Assembly: GCA_964528875.1 (NCBI GenBank)
Contig: CAZGUI010000008.1
Location: 14,708 to 78,707, forward strand
Length of the DNA stretch: 64,000 bases
Source: Bacteroides_E sp964528875
Lineage (GTDB): Bacteria; Bacteroidota; Bacteroidia; Bacteroidales; Bacteroidaceae
Direction of reading: 5' to 3'
In this document: positions 53,989-63,971 of the stretch, piece after piece
Layout of the letters: each line of letters begins with the position of its first letter
Numbering within the stretch: position 1 is the first letter of the stretch
Position numbers and translations under genes: made by a program
The notes under the pieces: model-generated
Databases searched by the model: none
Seen by the model: only the letters and a program-made list of their open reading frames with translations
What the model was told of the DNA's origin: nothing

Positions 53989-56631
53989 TTAAAATTCTTG
54001 ACCTAAGATAAAGTGTATTTGGCTTCCTCCGTATTCTCTTGAACCGAATACTTTGTCAAATCCGTAAGCCCAGTCAATTCCCATCATACCAATCATTGGT
54101 AAGAAGATACGTACACCAACGCCAGCAGATCGCTTCATGTCAAAAGGATCAAAGTCTTTGATGTTGTTCCATGCATTTCCTGCTTCTACAAAACCTAATA
54201 TGTAAATGGTAGAGCTAGGTTCCAGTAAAACCGGATATCTTAATTCCAAGCCTAATCTTGCGTATGCATAACCTTCAGTTCCTCTATAAGGAGTTAAAGA
54301 GCTATTTTCATACCCACGAAGAGCAATACTTTCTGTTGCGTAAGTTGAGTATCCAGTCATACCATCACCACCCATATCAAACGTTTCGAAAGGAGATTTT
54401 TTGTGTTTGTTATAATGTCCCAATAATCCAAATTCTACACGTGTCATTAGCACCGGTGTTCTTTTATGACGTGCAGGGTCAAGCAGTGGAATATAAGTTT
54501 TGGATTTAAATTTCCATTTATGATACTCAATCCACTTGTGCATCTTATTCATATCTTCTGTCTTGGTCTGATCATATTTGCTATAATCTTTACCATCAAA
54601 GAGAGAATAAGGTGGAGTTATTTGTGCTGTTAAAGAGAACTCTGAACCCCCTCTAGGATAAAGAGGATTATCTATAGAGCTTCTTGCAAAAGTAATATTC
54701 AAGCTGATATTATTACTGTTTCCGTTGGTAACAGGGAAATACATCCAGTCTTTAAGAATATAGCGTTGGTACGATAATTCTGCAGAAAGTGTAAAGTAGT
54801 CATCCGGCCATTTCAAACGCTTACCCCAACCTACTGAAACACCAAACATTTTCATGGATTTATCTGGATCGTAGAAGTTCTCAAAACTTGTATAGTTTCC
54901 ATAATTATACATTCCGGAACCTCCATATATTCCACTATTATACATGTTTTGTAGGTTTTGCATATATGCGTTGTTGTAGTATTGACTACTGATATCTGTT
55001 TGTTTAGAGAAGAACATAGATAAAGAGAATGAATTAGGACGTTTTCCTCCAAACCAAGGATCGAAGAAAGATAAACTATACGATTGATAGTATCTAGCAT
55101 TAGTCTGACCACTTACAGTTAATGTTTGTCCATCTCCTTGTGGCAATATACCTCTGTAGTTTTTGTTTTTTCTAAACAGATTAGGCATTGAGAAGTTGGT
55201 GAAGCGCAAGCTTAACTTACCAATAACACCCGTCTGTCCCCAACCTGCCGAGAATTCAACTTGGTCGTTTGCTTTTGATTCTAATTCGTAAGCAATGTCA
55301 ACAGTACCATTAACTGGGTCAGGTACAATATCAGGCTGAATATTTTCAGGGTCAAAGTGTCCCATTTGCTGTATCTCACGCAAAGAACGCATTAACTCTT
55401 CTTTATTAAAGAGTTCACCCGGACGAGTTCTTAATTCACGACGTACCACGTTTTCATAAAGTCTGTCGTTACCATTAATTTTAATTTTATTAATAGTAGC
55501 TTGTCTTCCTTCATGGATTCTCATTTCTAAGTCTATAGAGTCGCCTACAATGTTTACTTCCACAGGATCTAGGTTATAGAATAAATAACCATTGTTGTAA
55601 TATAGGTTACCAATAGCATCATCATCAGTCATTGTTCTTTCCGTTAACAGCTTTTGGTTATAAACATCTCCTTTTTTCATTTGGAGTAATTCATTCAGGT
55701 ATTCAGATGGGAATAATGTGTTACCTACCCAGTTCACATAGCGCAGGTAATATTTATCACCCTCATCAATATCTAAGTAGATGTTTATTCTGTTCTCAGT
55801 TACATGTTCAATACTATCATGAGCGATTACAGCATCTCTATATCCTAATTCGTTGTATTTACCAATAATCAGTTCTTTATCGGCATTGAAATTTTCAGTA
55901 ACAAACTTTTTGGTTTTGAACCAGTTGCGAACTCTACCCACTTCATTCGTTTTTTTCATCGTTTTCTTCAGTTTTAAGCCTGTTAGAGCCTCATTACCTG
56001 TGATGAAAATATTACGAATTTTAATTTTTTCTTTTTTATCGATGTTGACCTCTAAAAAGATTTGGTTTTCTTTATCCGGATCGTTTTTTTGATGAATAAG
56101 AACCTCCGCATTCTTGAATCCTTTATCGTCAAAATAACGTTGTATTACCGTTTTTGCACGATTGATTAAGTTTGGTGTTACCTGTCCTCCTTTAACCAAA
56201 CCCAATTTAGATTCTAAATCTGTTCGTTCAGACTTTTTAACGCCTGAATAATGGATGTCAGAAATCCTAGGGCGTTGTGTAAGGGTTATTTTAAGGTAAA
56301 TCTTATTATCTACAATCTTCTCTGCAGTTATCTTAGCATCGGAGAAAAGACCATGTTTCCAATATCTTCTAATGGCTTGTGTTATATCATCACCAGGAAT
56401 AGAGATGGTCTGTCCAACAGAAAGACCAGAAAGGCCAATAAGGACATAATCTTCGTAGTTGGGAACTCCTTCTACCTGTATATCTGCAATTTCATACTTT
56501 TTAGGTTTACCCGAATAAAGAATAACTGGTTTTTCCTCATCTTGAGGAGATATGTTTTCTTGTTCTTGTGCAAATACTCCCATAGAGAGATAAAAAAAGC
56601 AGATGAATAAGAAGATAATTCGATAATGCAT
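53989..56631 (-). CDS. bamA: Outer membrane protein assembly factor BamA
   Basis: The 880-residue protein inserts beta-barrels into the outer membrane. A signal peptide (1-about 21) is followed by about five POTRA domains (about 45-460) and a 16-strand barrel (about 475-880) ending in the aromatic signature HFILGQEF. The length exceeds E. coli BamA (810) because of barrel loops; a Tyr/Asn/Gly-rich loop lies at about 555-590. It lies 23 bases after uppS. Confidence 0.96.
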   Translation of the reverse strand: MHYRIIFLFICFFYLSMGVFAQEQENISPQDEEKPVILYSGKPKKYEIADIQVEGVPNYEDYVLIGLSGLSVGQTISIPGDDITQAIRRYWKHGLFSDAKITAEKIVDNKIYLKITLTQRPRISDIHYSGVKKSERTDLESKLGLVKGGQVTPNLINRAKTVIQRYFDDKGFKNAEVLIHQKNDPDKENQIFLEVNIDKKEKIKIRNIFITGNEALTGLKLKKTMKKTNEVGRVRNWFKTKKFVTENFNADKELIIGKYNELGYRDAVIAHDSIEHVTENRINIYLDIDEGDKYYLRYVNWVGNTLFPSEYLNELLQMKKGDVYNQKLLTERTMTDDDAIGNLYYNNGYLFYNLDPVEVNIVGDSIDLEMRIHEGRQATINKIKINGNDRLYENVVRRELRTRPGELFNKEELMRSLREIQQMGHFDPENIQPDIVPDPVNGTVDIAYELESKANDQVEFSAGWGQTGVIGKLSLRFTNFSMPNLFRKNKNYRGILPQGDGQTLTVSGQTNARYYQSYSLSFFDPWFGGKRPNSFSLSMFFSKQTDISSQYYNNAYMQNLQNMYNSGIYGGSGMYNYGNYTSFENFYDPDKSMKMFGVSVGWGKRLKWPDDYFTLSAELSYQRYILKDWMYFPVTNGNSNNISLNITFARSSIDNPLYPRGGSEFSLTAQITPPYSLFDGKDYSKYDQTKTEDMNKMHKWIEYHKWKFKSKTYIPLLDPARHKRTPVLMTRVEFGLLGHYNKHKKSPFETFDMGGDGMTGYSTYATESIALRGYENSSLTPYRGTEGYAYARLGLELRYPVLLEPSSTIYILGFVEAGNAWNNIKDFDPFDMKRSAGVGVRIFLPMIGMMGIDWAYGFDKVFGSREYGGSQIHFILGQEF

Positions 56632-56654
56632 CTATATATAGATTTAGTTTGTTC

Positions 56655-57386
56655 TTAAATTATTTGTTCTCGTGTTTTACCAAAACGTCTTTCTCGTTTT
56701 TGATAGCTTGTTATGGCTTTCTTTAACTCTTCTGCAGAGAAGTCAGGCCAATAGGTATCACAAAAGTAAAGCTCAGTATAAGCACATTGCCATAATAGGT
56801 AATTACTTAATCTGAATTCTCCTCCTGTGCGTATTAATAGGTCCGGATCGGGCATATTCTGAGTTGCAAGATGGTTGGATACACACTCTTCAGTGATATC
56901 ATTAGCATCTAACAAGTTGTCTTTTACTTTTTGTGCAATGATTTTAGCCGCTTCAGTAATTTCCCATCGGGAAGAATAACTCAAGGCTAAGGTTAATTGC
57001 ATACCTGTGTTGTGTGCTGTATTTTGAATGCAGTTCTTTAATTTTTCTTGTACCCCTTCAGGTAATTTAGACATTTCTCCAATGATTTGAAAAACCATGT
57101 TATTCTTTATGAATATTTCTTCGTCTAAAGATGCCACTAAAAGGTTCATTAAGGCATCAATTTCCTCAGAAGGTCTGCTCCAGTTTTCAATGGAGAATGT
57201 ATAAAGCGTTAAATAACACACTCCCATTTGAGCTGCCTCTTTAGCTATCTCGTGCACGGTGTCAGCACCTGCTTGATGACCATAGCTGCGCTCTTCTCCT
57301 TTGAGTTGTGCCCAGCGTCCATTCCCATCCATAATGATAGCAATGTGCTTAGGTATGCCATTTGTTTCGCTTCGTTTAGTCTGCAT
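56655..57386 (-). CDS. uppS: Isoprenyl transferase (undecaprenyl diphosphate synthase)
   Basis: This cis-prenyltransferase (243 residues) makes the lipid carrier for wall and surface sugars. IIMDGNGRWA (about 17-26) has the catalytic Asp; LTLALSYSSRWEI and PDLLIRTGGEFRLSNYLLWQ are also diagnostic. It is followed by bamA and the ompH pair, an envelope-building operon. Confidence 0.96.
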   Translation of the reverse strand: MQTKRSETNGIPKHIAIIMDGNGRWAQLKGEERSYGHQAGADTVHEIAKEAAQMGVCYLTLYTFSIENWSRPSEEIDALMNLLVASLDEEIFIKNNMVFQIIGEMSKLPEGVQEKLKNCIQNTAHNTGMQLTLALSYSSRWEITEAAKIIAQKVKDNLLDANDITEECVSNHLATQNMPDPDLLIRTGGEFRLSNYLLWQCAYTELYFCDTYWPDFSAEELKKAITSYQKRERRFGKTREQII

Positions 57387-57417
57387 GAATCGATACTAAA
57401 TATTATAATAGAAGAGC

Positions 57418-58689
57418 TTATTCAAAAGGGTTTTTAAATCCCAGCTTATTTACTCGTCCTCTCCAAACTTCATCTTCATTTCCCCAAGTTATCCAAATGA
57501 ATCCCTTGTCATCAGTAACTGTTGAAGAGTTTTCACGTTTAAAGAAGATTTCTTCAGAAGGGTATAATGTTTTACTTTGGGATACACGCCAGTTAATAGC
57601 TTCCTTGGAATAGTAAATGTTTTTATATTCACCTCCGAGCATAAGGAATTGTTTATCTTGATATACAAGAGTTGGTTTTTCCATATAAGGACACGCCTGT
57701 TCTATGCTTTCCGGTTTCATTTCAAACCATTCTTTTCCTGTAGTAGTAAACCATGTAAGTGTTGAGTCGTTCACGTGATGTGGCTTACCGGTAGTTATAA
57801 TTCTTTGTGTTCCTGTTGATGTTGTATAGTCAATGGTTGAAAGATTTTTTAAAGGGAAGGCTTCTTTTACGGTTTCGTAGATGGCCCATTCATTAGAATT
57901 GAAAATAGCAAAGCGATTTTCTTCTCCCTCTTTTACTATTCCATAAAGTGCGTCATTGAAACTATAAATCAATGAAGTTACGGTTTTTGTGTTTAACTCA
58001 GTGTCTTCTGAAAAATCAATTCCATCGGTTGATGAATAAACTTCTCCTTCTTCTGTGACACCATATATCTTATCATTATGTACTATTAATGATTGAATAT
58101 CAAGAGAGGAGGGTATCCCACTTAACGATTCACTCACCCAAATCTTTCCATCTTCCAGTGATGATGAGAATGCTACTTCTTTGTTGTATGCTCTTAGCTG
58201 ACCTTTGAATATAATGGTTTTGTGCTCACCTTTCTCAAACATTTTGTTTGTGAATGTTGTGGAAATTTTAGTCCAGTTCAAAGAATCAGGGTCTTGTTGG
58301 TGAACATTTACTGTTATGGTATAATCGCGTTTGTTTACACCATCAGGTGCATGGCTTGTTATTTTTATCGGTTTACGTAAATCAACAGAGTCTGTTGTAT
58401 AGCTAAAAAGTGTATCTGCAGAGGTAAGATATCCCGGGTAAACTATTTTGTCAATGATTATTTTGTCAATGATTGTGTCAGACTTAAAAGGAAGTGAATC
58501 TCTGTTATAAATGGCTCCCTCTATTTGATCTATTGTGAAAAAATATTGCTTGTTGTTAATCTTTGGAAGATTAAAAGAGGTTATAACATCATTTGTACTA
58601 TACTCTAGTTGTTCATCAGAGTCTAAGCACGATGTAAAAAAAAGAGTACCAGAGAGTACGACTAATATTAATAATGACTTTATTTTCAT
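57418..58689 (-). CDS. DUF6242-type lipoprotein
   Basis: The 423-residue lipoprotein (signal ending FTSCLDSD) has an N-terminal beta domain and a C-terminal propeller-like region of repeated strand sets (DKIYGVTEEGEVYSSTDGIDF, FNDALYGIVKEGEENRFAIF, KNIYYSKEAINWRVSQ). I think it fits DUF6242; function unknown. An exact 15-base tandem duplication (58444-58473) encodes the repeated IIDKI/IIDKI stretch near residue 75. Confidence 0.78.
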   Translation of the reverse strand: MKIKSLLILVVLSGTLFFTSCLDSDEQLEYSTNDVITSFNLPKINNKQYFFTIDQIEGAIYNRDSLPFKSDTIIDKIIIDKIVYPGYLTSADTLFSYTTDSVDLRKPIKITSHAPDGVNKRDYTITVNVHQQDPDSLNWTKISTTFTNKMFEKGEHKTIIFKGQLRAYNKEVAFSSSLEDGKIWVSESLSGIPSSLDIQSLIVHNDKIYGVTEEGEVYSSTDGIDFSEDTELNTKTVTSLIYSFNDALYGIVKEGEENRFAIFNSNEWAIYETVKEAFPLKNLSTIDYTTSTGTQRIITTGKPHHVNDSTLTWFTTTGKEWFEMKPESIEQACPYMEKPTLVYQDKQFLMLGGEYKNIYYSKEAINWRVSQSKTLYPSEEIFFKRENSSTVTDDKGFIWITWGNEDEVWRGRVNKLGFKNPFE

Positions 58690-58806
58690 TGTTCAAATTT
58701 AATTGTAAAGTGCAAAAATAGAAACAATTTTTCCTATATTCCACTCTAAAAGGAAGTTTTATGTTTATTTATAATTATAAAGGGCGTTTTACTTCATAAG
58801 CAGCCT

Positions 58807-59850
58807 TTAGCTTTGGTAATTATAGTATATATTATAATTGACACCAAAATGTTTTTCTTCAGTTCTGACAAAGCTTCCTTTGATTTGAGGAGCAGGAATA
58901 CCACGAATCAATGTGTCTTTACTCCTTTCAATGTGTATCTCATCCCATAGATTGGCTTCAATAAAGGATTGGTGCAGAGAGCTACCTCCTTCAACCAGTA
59001 GGGAACTTAGGTTTCTTTTGTGTAATTCTTTCACTATTTGGTTTAAAATGTCTTTTTCAAAATCAATGGTAATATAGGTAAGATTTTTTGAAGACTCTTT
59101 TACTCGTGCTGTAAAAACATAGGTCTGAATCGTTTTGTCAAACAAGTGTAAGATAGGTCTGGGTAGTCTTAATGTCTGATCTATAATTACTCTTACAGGA
59201 TTTTCTCCAGCCCAGTTTCTTACATTTAATATAGGATTGTCTAGTAAAGCAGTTTGAGTGCCTACCATAATAGCTGAAGCTTCGCTTCTTTTCTTGTGCA
59301 CAATCATATTTGTTAATTGTGTGGACAGTTTGGCGGGAGTTCCATCTTTCCTGATCCGGTCAATATATCCATCGGCTGATTCTGCCCATTTCAATGTGAT
59401 GTACGGACGGTGATGAATCTGGTTTTTGAAGAATTTTCTGTTCAATGCTTCACACTCTTTCTCTAGAACTCCTGAAATCACCTCTATGCCAGCTCCTTCC
59501 AGTTGCTTAATACCCATTCCTGATCGTTCTCTAAAAGGGTCTTTAGCTCCAATAACCACGCGTGGTATCTTATGGTCAATAATAAGTTGACTGCAAGGAG
59601 GTGTTTTTCCAAAATGTGAACAAGGTTCAAGATTAACATAGAGAGTGGATTGAGAAAGTAAATCCTTGTTTTTTACCGAATGAATGGCATTCACTTCTGC
59701 GTGTGGCATACCTGCTTTTAGATGATACCCTTCACCTATTATCGTGTCGTTGTGAACTATTACTGCTCCTACCATAGGGTTAGGTGACGCTGTGCCTAAT
59801 CCGTTCTGTGCTAGTTGTAAGCATCTCCAGATGTATTTTTCTTTTTCCAT
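58807..59850 (-). CDS. ribD: Bifunctional riboflavin deaminase-reductase
   Basis: The 347-residue enzyme has an N-terminal cytidine-deaminase-like domain with HAEVNAI and PCSHFGKTPPC (zinc ligands His, Cys, Cys) and a C-terminal reductase domain (about 150-347, with GTQTALLDNPILNVR). It carries out two early steps to riboflavin. It is divergent from prmC with only a short space between. Confidence 0.95.
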   Translation of the reverse strand: MEKEKYIWRCLQLAQNGLGTASPNPMVGAVIVHNDTIIGEGYHLKAGMPHAEVNAIHSVKNKDLLSQSTLYVNLEPCSHFGKTPPCSQLIIDHKIPRVVIGAKDPFRERSGMGIKQLEGAGIEVISGVLEKECEALNRKFFKNQIHHRPYITLKWAESADGYIDRIRKDGTPAKLSTQLTNMIVHKKRSEASAIMVGTQTALLDNPILNVRNWAGENPVRVIIDQTLRLPRPILHLFDKTIQTYVFTARVKESSKNLTYITIDFEKDILNQIVKELHKRNLSSLLVEGGSSLHQSFIEANLWDEIHIERSKDTLIRGIPAPQIKGSFVRTEEKHFGVNYNIYYNYQS

Positions 59851-59876
59851 AATGTGTAAGAGTTATGAACAATTTG

Positions 59877-59884
59877 TACTTTTG
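59877..59884 (+). promoter_or_regulatory. prmC promoter -7 element close to the start codon
   Basis: TACTTTTG matches TAnnTTTG and lies 4 bases before the ATG at 59889, so transcription may begin at or just before the start codon. The -33 element is not clear. Confidence 0.5.
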
Positions 59885-59888
59885 TGTT

Positions 59889-60734
59889 ATGAAAAATAAT
59901 ATTCATCCCATTTTTACACAAATTACAGAAAGCTTAAAAGATTTATATCCCCCTGAGGAAATTAAAAGTATAAGTAAAATAATTTGTGAAGATTTATTGG
60001 GTCTCAATTATCTTTCTCTCTATTTAGACAAAGATATTATAATATCCGATAAACAAAAGCAAGATTTGATTTCAATTCTTAATCGATTGAAAACTTTTGA
60101 ACCGATACAGTACCTTGTTAAGGAGGTACAATTTATGGGGCATACTTTTTTTGTCGACTCCGGTGTTTTGATTCCAAGACCGGAAACAGAGTATTTAGTA
60201 GAGCTTATATTGAAACAGGAGGGGGATGCGAAAACTTTTTTGGACATAGGTACAGGTAGTGGTTGCATAGCTATCTCTTTGGCTAAAGGTTTGCCTAAAT
60301 CTACTGTAGATGCATGGGAAATATCTGACAGAGCAATACAAATTGCAAAGAAGAATAATCAAAAACTAAAAGCAGGGGTAACTATAAAGAAAAGAGATGT
60401 TTTCCAGTCTTTAACGGAGACCTCTCTTTATGATGTGATTGTGAGTAATCCTCCCTATATAACAGAAAAAGAGCGAAAGAAGATGGAACCTAATGTTCTG
60501 GAGTGGGAACCGGATTTAGCTCTTTTTGTTCCAGACGCTAAGCCTTTGTTGTACTATGAGCAAATAGCTAAAGTTGCGAGAGATCTTTTAGTAGTAGGTG
60601 GTGTCCTCTATTTTGAAATTAACTCTCTTTATGGACAAGAGACTGTTGATCTGTTGGTAGAATCAGGTTTTGTTCATGTGGAAATAATCAAGGATTTATA
60701 TGGTTGTGATCGTTTTATACGTGCTGAACGATGA
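59889..60734 (+). CDS. prmC: Peptide chain release factor N5-glutamine methyltransferase
   Basis: The enzyme (281 residues from 59889; 289 from the earlier ATG at 59865) methylates the GGQ glutamine of release factors. FLDIGTGSGCIAISLA is the SAM motif and VSNPPYI the NPPY catalytic motif. I favour 59889 because the -7 promoter box lies between the two ATGs. recX starts inside its stop codon (ATGA). Confidence 0.92.
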   Translation: MKNNIHPIFTQITESLKDLYPPEEIKSISKIICEDLLGLNYLSLYLDKDIIISDKQKQDLISILNRLKTFEPIQYLVKEVQFMGHTFFVDSGVLIPRPETEYLVELILKQEGDAKTFLDIGTGSGCIAISLAKGLPKSTVDAWEISDRAIQIAKKNNQKLKAGVTIKKRDVFQSLTETSLYDVIVSNPPYITEKERKKMEPNVLEWEPDLALFVPDAKPLLYYEQIAKVARDLLVVGGVLYFEINSLYGQETVDLLVESGFVHVEIIKDLYGCDRFIRAER

Positions 60735-61219
60735 ATAAAAAAAATAAAACCTACACTCAAGCATTGAATCGTGTAGCTGCTTATTGCTCCAAGGCTGAAC
60801 GTTGCAGAGGGGATATTATGCAACGTCTTCAAAAATATGAACTCTCTTTTTCAGAACAAGAGGAGATAGTAGATTGGCTTGTGAAGGAAAACTTCTTGAA
60901 TGAAGAACGATATACTAAGGCTTATGTCAATGATAAGGTGCGCTTTTCTCGCTGGGGGCGTTTGAAAATTAAGCAAGGGCTAATGCAAAAGAAGATTCCG
61001 GAAATTATGATTGATGAAGCTTTGGGTGAGATTGATGAGCAGATTTATACTGAAAATCTCCTTGTATTGGCTAATAAAAAAATGAAAGAGTTGCAAGGAG
61101 AGGACAGGTATGTGTTTCAGAGTAAGTTAATAAAGTATTTGGGTAGTCGTGGTTTTTTCTATTCGGAAATAGAGGAAGTATTATCTAAAAATGGACTGAT
61201 TCCAGATAATATATGGTAA
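60731..61219 (+). CDS. recX: RecX-family regulatory protein
   Basis: The 162-residue all-helical protein has the repeated three-helix RecX modules (CSKAERCRGDIMQRLQKYEL; NEERYTKAYVNDKVRFSRWGRLKIKQGLMQK). RecX restrains RecA filaments. recA is not in the window. It overlaps prmC by 4 bases. Confidence 0.9.
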   Translation: MNKKNKTYTQALNRVAAYCSKAERCRGDIMQRLQKYELSFSEQEEIVDWLVKENFLNEERYTKAYVNDKVRFSRWGRLKIKQGLMQKKIPEIMIDEALGEIDEQIYTENLLVLANKKMKELQGEDRYVFQSKLIKYLGSRGFFYSEIEEVLSKNGLIPDNIW

Positions 61220-61319
61220 AAAAACCACAACAAAAGGAATATCTTATAAAAAAGAGTAAAAGTCGTCCTAAATATTGAAATTGATGAGCTTTCTTTTTCT
61301 CAAATTGATTGATATTCTG

Positions 61320-61327
61320 TATTTTTG
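61320..61327 (+). promoter_or_regulatory. pyrE promoter -7 element
   Basis: TATTTTTG lies 42 bases before pyrE, with TTTC about 20 bases further upstream as a weak -33. Confidence 0.5.
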
Positions 61328-61369
61328 TAGTTCATTATCAAAACACATAAAATAACATTTCAATAAAGT

Positions 61370-62005
61370 ATGGAAAAGTTAGAGAAGTTATTTGCAGATA
61401 AGCTATTGAAAATAAAGGCGATAAAATTACAACCGGCGAACCCGTTTACTTGGGCTTCCGGATGGAAATCTCCTTTTTATTGTGATAATCGTAAAACACT
61501 ATCATATCCTTCTCTTCGTAATTTTGTTAAGATTGAAACAACAAGATTGATTTTAGAGAACTTTGCTCAAGTGGATGCAATTGCCGGTGTAGCTACCGGA
61601 GCAATTCCCCAAGGAGCATTGGTTGCTGACATGCTTAATTTACCCTTTGTATATGTACGTTCCACTCCAAAAGATCATGGATTGGAAAATCTGATAGAAG
61701 GCGAACTTCGTCCCGGTATGAATGTAGTTGTTGTTGAAGACTTAATTTCAACAGGTGGTAGTAGCTTGAAAGCTGTTGAGGCTATTCGTCAAGATGGTTG
61801 TGAGGTCATTGGATTGATTGCTTCATTTACTTATAATTTTGATGTTGCTGAAAAAGCTTTCAAAAAGGCTAAAGTTCCATTGGTTACTTTAACTAATTAC
61901 AAAGCCGTTATCGAAGAGGCTGTTCGTTCAGGTTACATCAAACAGGAAGATGTTCATCTATTGGATGACTGGAGAAGAGATCCGGCCAACTGGGATGCAG
62001 AGTAG
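61370..62005 (+). CDS. pyrE: Orotate phosphoribosyltransferase
   Basis: This enzyme (211 residues) makes orotidine monophosphate from orotate and PRPP. The PRPP motif VVVVEDLISTGGSS (about 121-134) and the early KSPFYCDNRKTLS are conserved. It has its own promoter box and terminator. Confidence 0.96.
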   Translation: MEKLEKLFADKLLKIKAIKLQPANPFTWASGWKSPFYCDNRKTLSYPSLRNFVKIETTRLILENFAQVDAIAGVATGAIPQGALVADMLNLPFVYVRSTPKDHGLENLIEGELRPGMNVVVVEDLISTGGSSLKAVEAIRQDGCEVIGLIASFTYNFDVAEKAFKKAKVPLVTLTNYKAVIEEAVRSGYIKQEDVHLLDDWRRDPANWDAE

Positions 62006-62038
62006 AACAGACAGAGAGAAATAGAAATAAATGAAGTA

Positions 62039-62085
62039 AAAAGAACTTGTCGATTGGAGTGTCCTTTCAATAAGTTCTTTTTTTA
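62039..62085 (+). terminator. Rho-independent terminator of pyrE
   Basis: AAAAGAACTT (62039-62048) pairs with AAGTTCTTTT (62072-62081), followed by T. Confidence 0.85.
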
Positions 62086-62101
62086 TATGTAGATTAAACC
62101 T

Positions 62102-62512
62102 ATGGCAAAATTTGAAAGTAGTGTAAAAACAATAGCTAGCTCACAAGAGAAGGTATATGATTTCTTATCCGATTTAACGCACATTGAGGCCTTTAAGGGG
62201 CAGATTCCGGAACATTTAGTTAAAGACTTAAGTTTTGATTCCGATTCCATTGCATTGAGTGTGGCTCCTATTGGTAAAATTACGTTTAATATTATTGAGA
62301 GAGAGCCTCACAAGTGTATCAAGTTTCAGGCTTCTAATTCTCCTGTACCTTTAGATTTGTGGGTTCAAATTGTAGCTATAGAGGAGAATAGTTGTAAAAC
62401 AAAGATAACTGCGGGTGTAGAGGTTAATCCTTTTATGAAGGGGATGATTCAAAAACCCATTTCAGACGGATTGGAAAAAATGGTTGAGCTTATTGCAAAC
62501 CTTCCATACTGA
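62102..62512 (+). CDS. SRPBCC-family protein
   Basis: The 136-residue protein starts FESSVKTIASSQEKVYDFLSDL and ends with a long C-terminal helix, fitting the START/polyketide cyclase-like SRPBCC fold, which binds hydrophobic ligands. No ligand can be named. It lies between pyrE and argH. Confidence 0.82.
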   Translation: MAKFESSVKTIASSQEKVYDFLSDLTHIEAFKGQIPEHLVKDLSFDSDSIALSVAPIGKITFNIIEREPHKCIKFQASNSPVPLDLWVQIVAIEENSCKTKITAGVEVNPFMKGMIQKPISDGLEKMVELIANLPY

Positions 62513-62530
62513 TATTTAAGAAGAATTGTT

Positions 62531-63871
62531 ATGGCACAAAAACTTTGGGAAAAAAACACACAAGTTAACAAAAGAATTGAGGAATTTACCGTTGGTAAGG
62601 ATAGGGAGTTAGATCTTTATCTGGCAAAGTATGATGTCTTGGGGTCTATGGCACATATTACTATGCTCCAAGAAATAGGACTGTTGGAAAAACAAGAATT
62701 GGTTGTCCTTCTGGAAGAACTCAAAGGCATTTATAGATCGGCTGAAGAGGGAAACTTTGTCATTGAGGCTGGAGTGGAAGATGTCCATTCTCAAGTTGAA
62801 TTGTTACTCACTCAAAAATTGGGGGATGTAGGAAAGAAAATTCATAGTGGTCGTTCCCGAAATGATCAGGTGTTACTCGACCTTAAGCTGTTTACTCGCT
62901 CCCAGCTGAAAGAGGTGGTAGAGGCAGTGGAAGTTTTATTTCACGAACTGATGACTCAAAGTGAGCGTCATAAGGATGTGCTAATGCCGGGCTACACCCA
63001 TTTACAAATAGCTATGCCCTCTTCTTTTGGGTTATGGTTTGGTGCTTATGCAGAGAGTTTGGTGGACGACTTGCAGTTTGTTTTGGCTGCTTATAAAATG
63101 TGTAACAGGAATCCGTTAGGGTCAGCTGCAGGTTATGGTTCTTCTTTCCCCTTAAACAGAACGTTAACCACTCAGTTACTTGGTTTCGATTCTATGAATT
63201 ATAATGTGGTTTATGCACAGATGGGGCGAGGGAAAATGGAACGTAATGTCTCCTTTGCTTTGGCTTCCATAGCTGGTACTTTGTCGAAAATGGCTTATGA
63301 TGCTTGTTTGTATAATAGTCAGAATTTCAGCTTTATCAAACTGCCTGATGATTGTACCACCGGCTCCAGTATAATGCCTCATAAGAAAAACCCGGATGTT
63401 TTTGAATTGATTCGTTCTAAATGCAATAAAATTCAGGCTCTACCTCAAGAGATTACCTTGATGATAAACAATTTACCCTCCGGCTATTTCAGAGATCTGC
63501 AGTTGGTAAAAGAGGTGTTTATTCCGGCTTTTGAGGAGTTGTTGGATTGTTTACACATCACTACTTATATTATTAAGGAGATGGTGGTTAATAAAGATAT
63601 TCTTTCGGATGAGAAGTACCTGTCTATTTTTAGTGTGGAGGAGGTGAATCGCTTGGTGCTCAAAGGAGTTCCATTTAGGGATGCCTATAAACAGGTAGGA
63701 CTAGCTATTGAGCGAGGTGATTTTAATCCATCAATTGAGGTTCATCATACACACGAGGGGAGTATTGGCAATTTATGTAACGACAGGATTACGCTTCTTT
63801 TCGAAAAGGTGGTTAATGACTTTCATTTTGAGCAAATTGTTCAGGCAGAGCATAAGCTCTTAAACCGTTAG
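62531..63871 (+). CDS. argH: Argininosuccinate lyase
   Basis: The 446-residue enzyme gives arginine and fumarate. The superfamily signature GSSIMPHKKNPD and HSGRSRNDQ are clear. It lies 18 bases after the SRPBCC gene. With argF' at 48291 it is the second arginine gene in the window, but they are not linked. Confidence 0.97.
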   Translation: MAQKLWEKNTQVNKRIEEFTVGKDRELDLYLAKYDVLGSMAHITMLQEIGLLEKQELVVLLEELKGIYRSAEEGNFVIEAGVEDVHSQVELLLTQKLGDVGKKIHSGRSRNDQVLLDLKLFTRSQLKEVVEAVEVLFHELMTQSERHKDVLMPGYTHLQIAMPSSFGLWFGAYAESLVDDLQFVLAAYKMCNRNPLGSAAGYGSSFPLNRTLTTQLLGFDSMNYNVVYAQMGRGKMERNVSFALASIAGTLSKMAYDACLYNSQNFSFIKLPDDCTTGSSIMPHKKNPDVFELIRSKCNKIQALPQEITLMINNLPSGYFRDLQLVKEVFIPAFEELLDCLHITTYIIKEMVVNKDILSDEKYLSIFSVEEVNRLVLKGVPFRDAYKQVGLAIERGDFNPSIEVHHTHEGSIGNLCNDRITLLFEKVVNDFHFEQIVQAEHKLLNR

Positions 63872-63923
63872 GCCTCACTTTTAACGGGAGAAGAAAAAAT
63901 AAATATATTTTCTTTCTAAAATA

Positions 63924-63955
63924 TTTGGTGGTAATAATGAAACCCCTTATATTTG
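63924..63955 (+). promoter_or_regulatory. tRNA promoter
   Basis: TTTG (63924-63927), 20 bases, TATATTTG (63948-63955): a perfect Bacteroides promoter 17 bases before the tRNA. Confidence 0.8.
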
Positions 63956-63971
63956 CACCGTTAAATAAAAC

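Noticed and set aside
54258..56610. Several plus-strand frames within bamA
   Set aside because: They are shadows of the bamA frame with biased composition and no family features.
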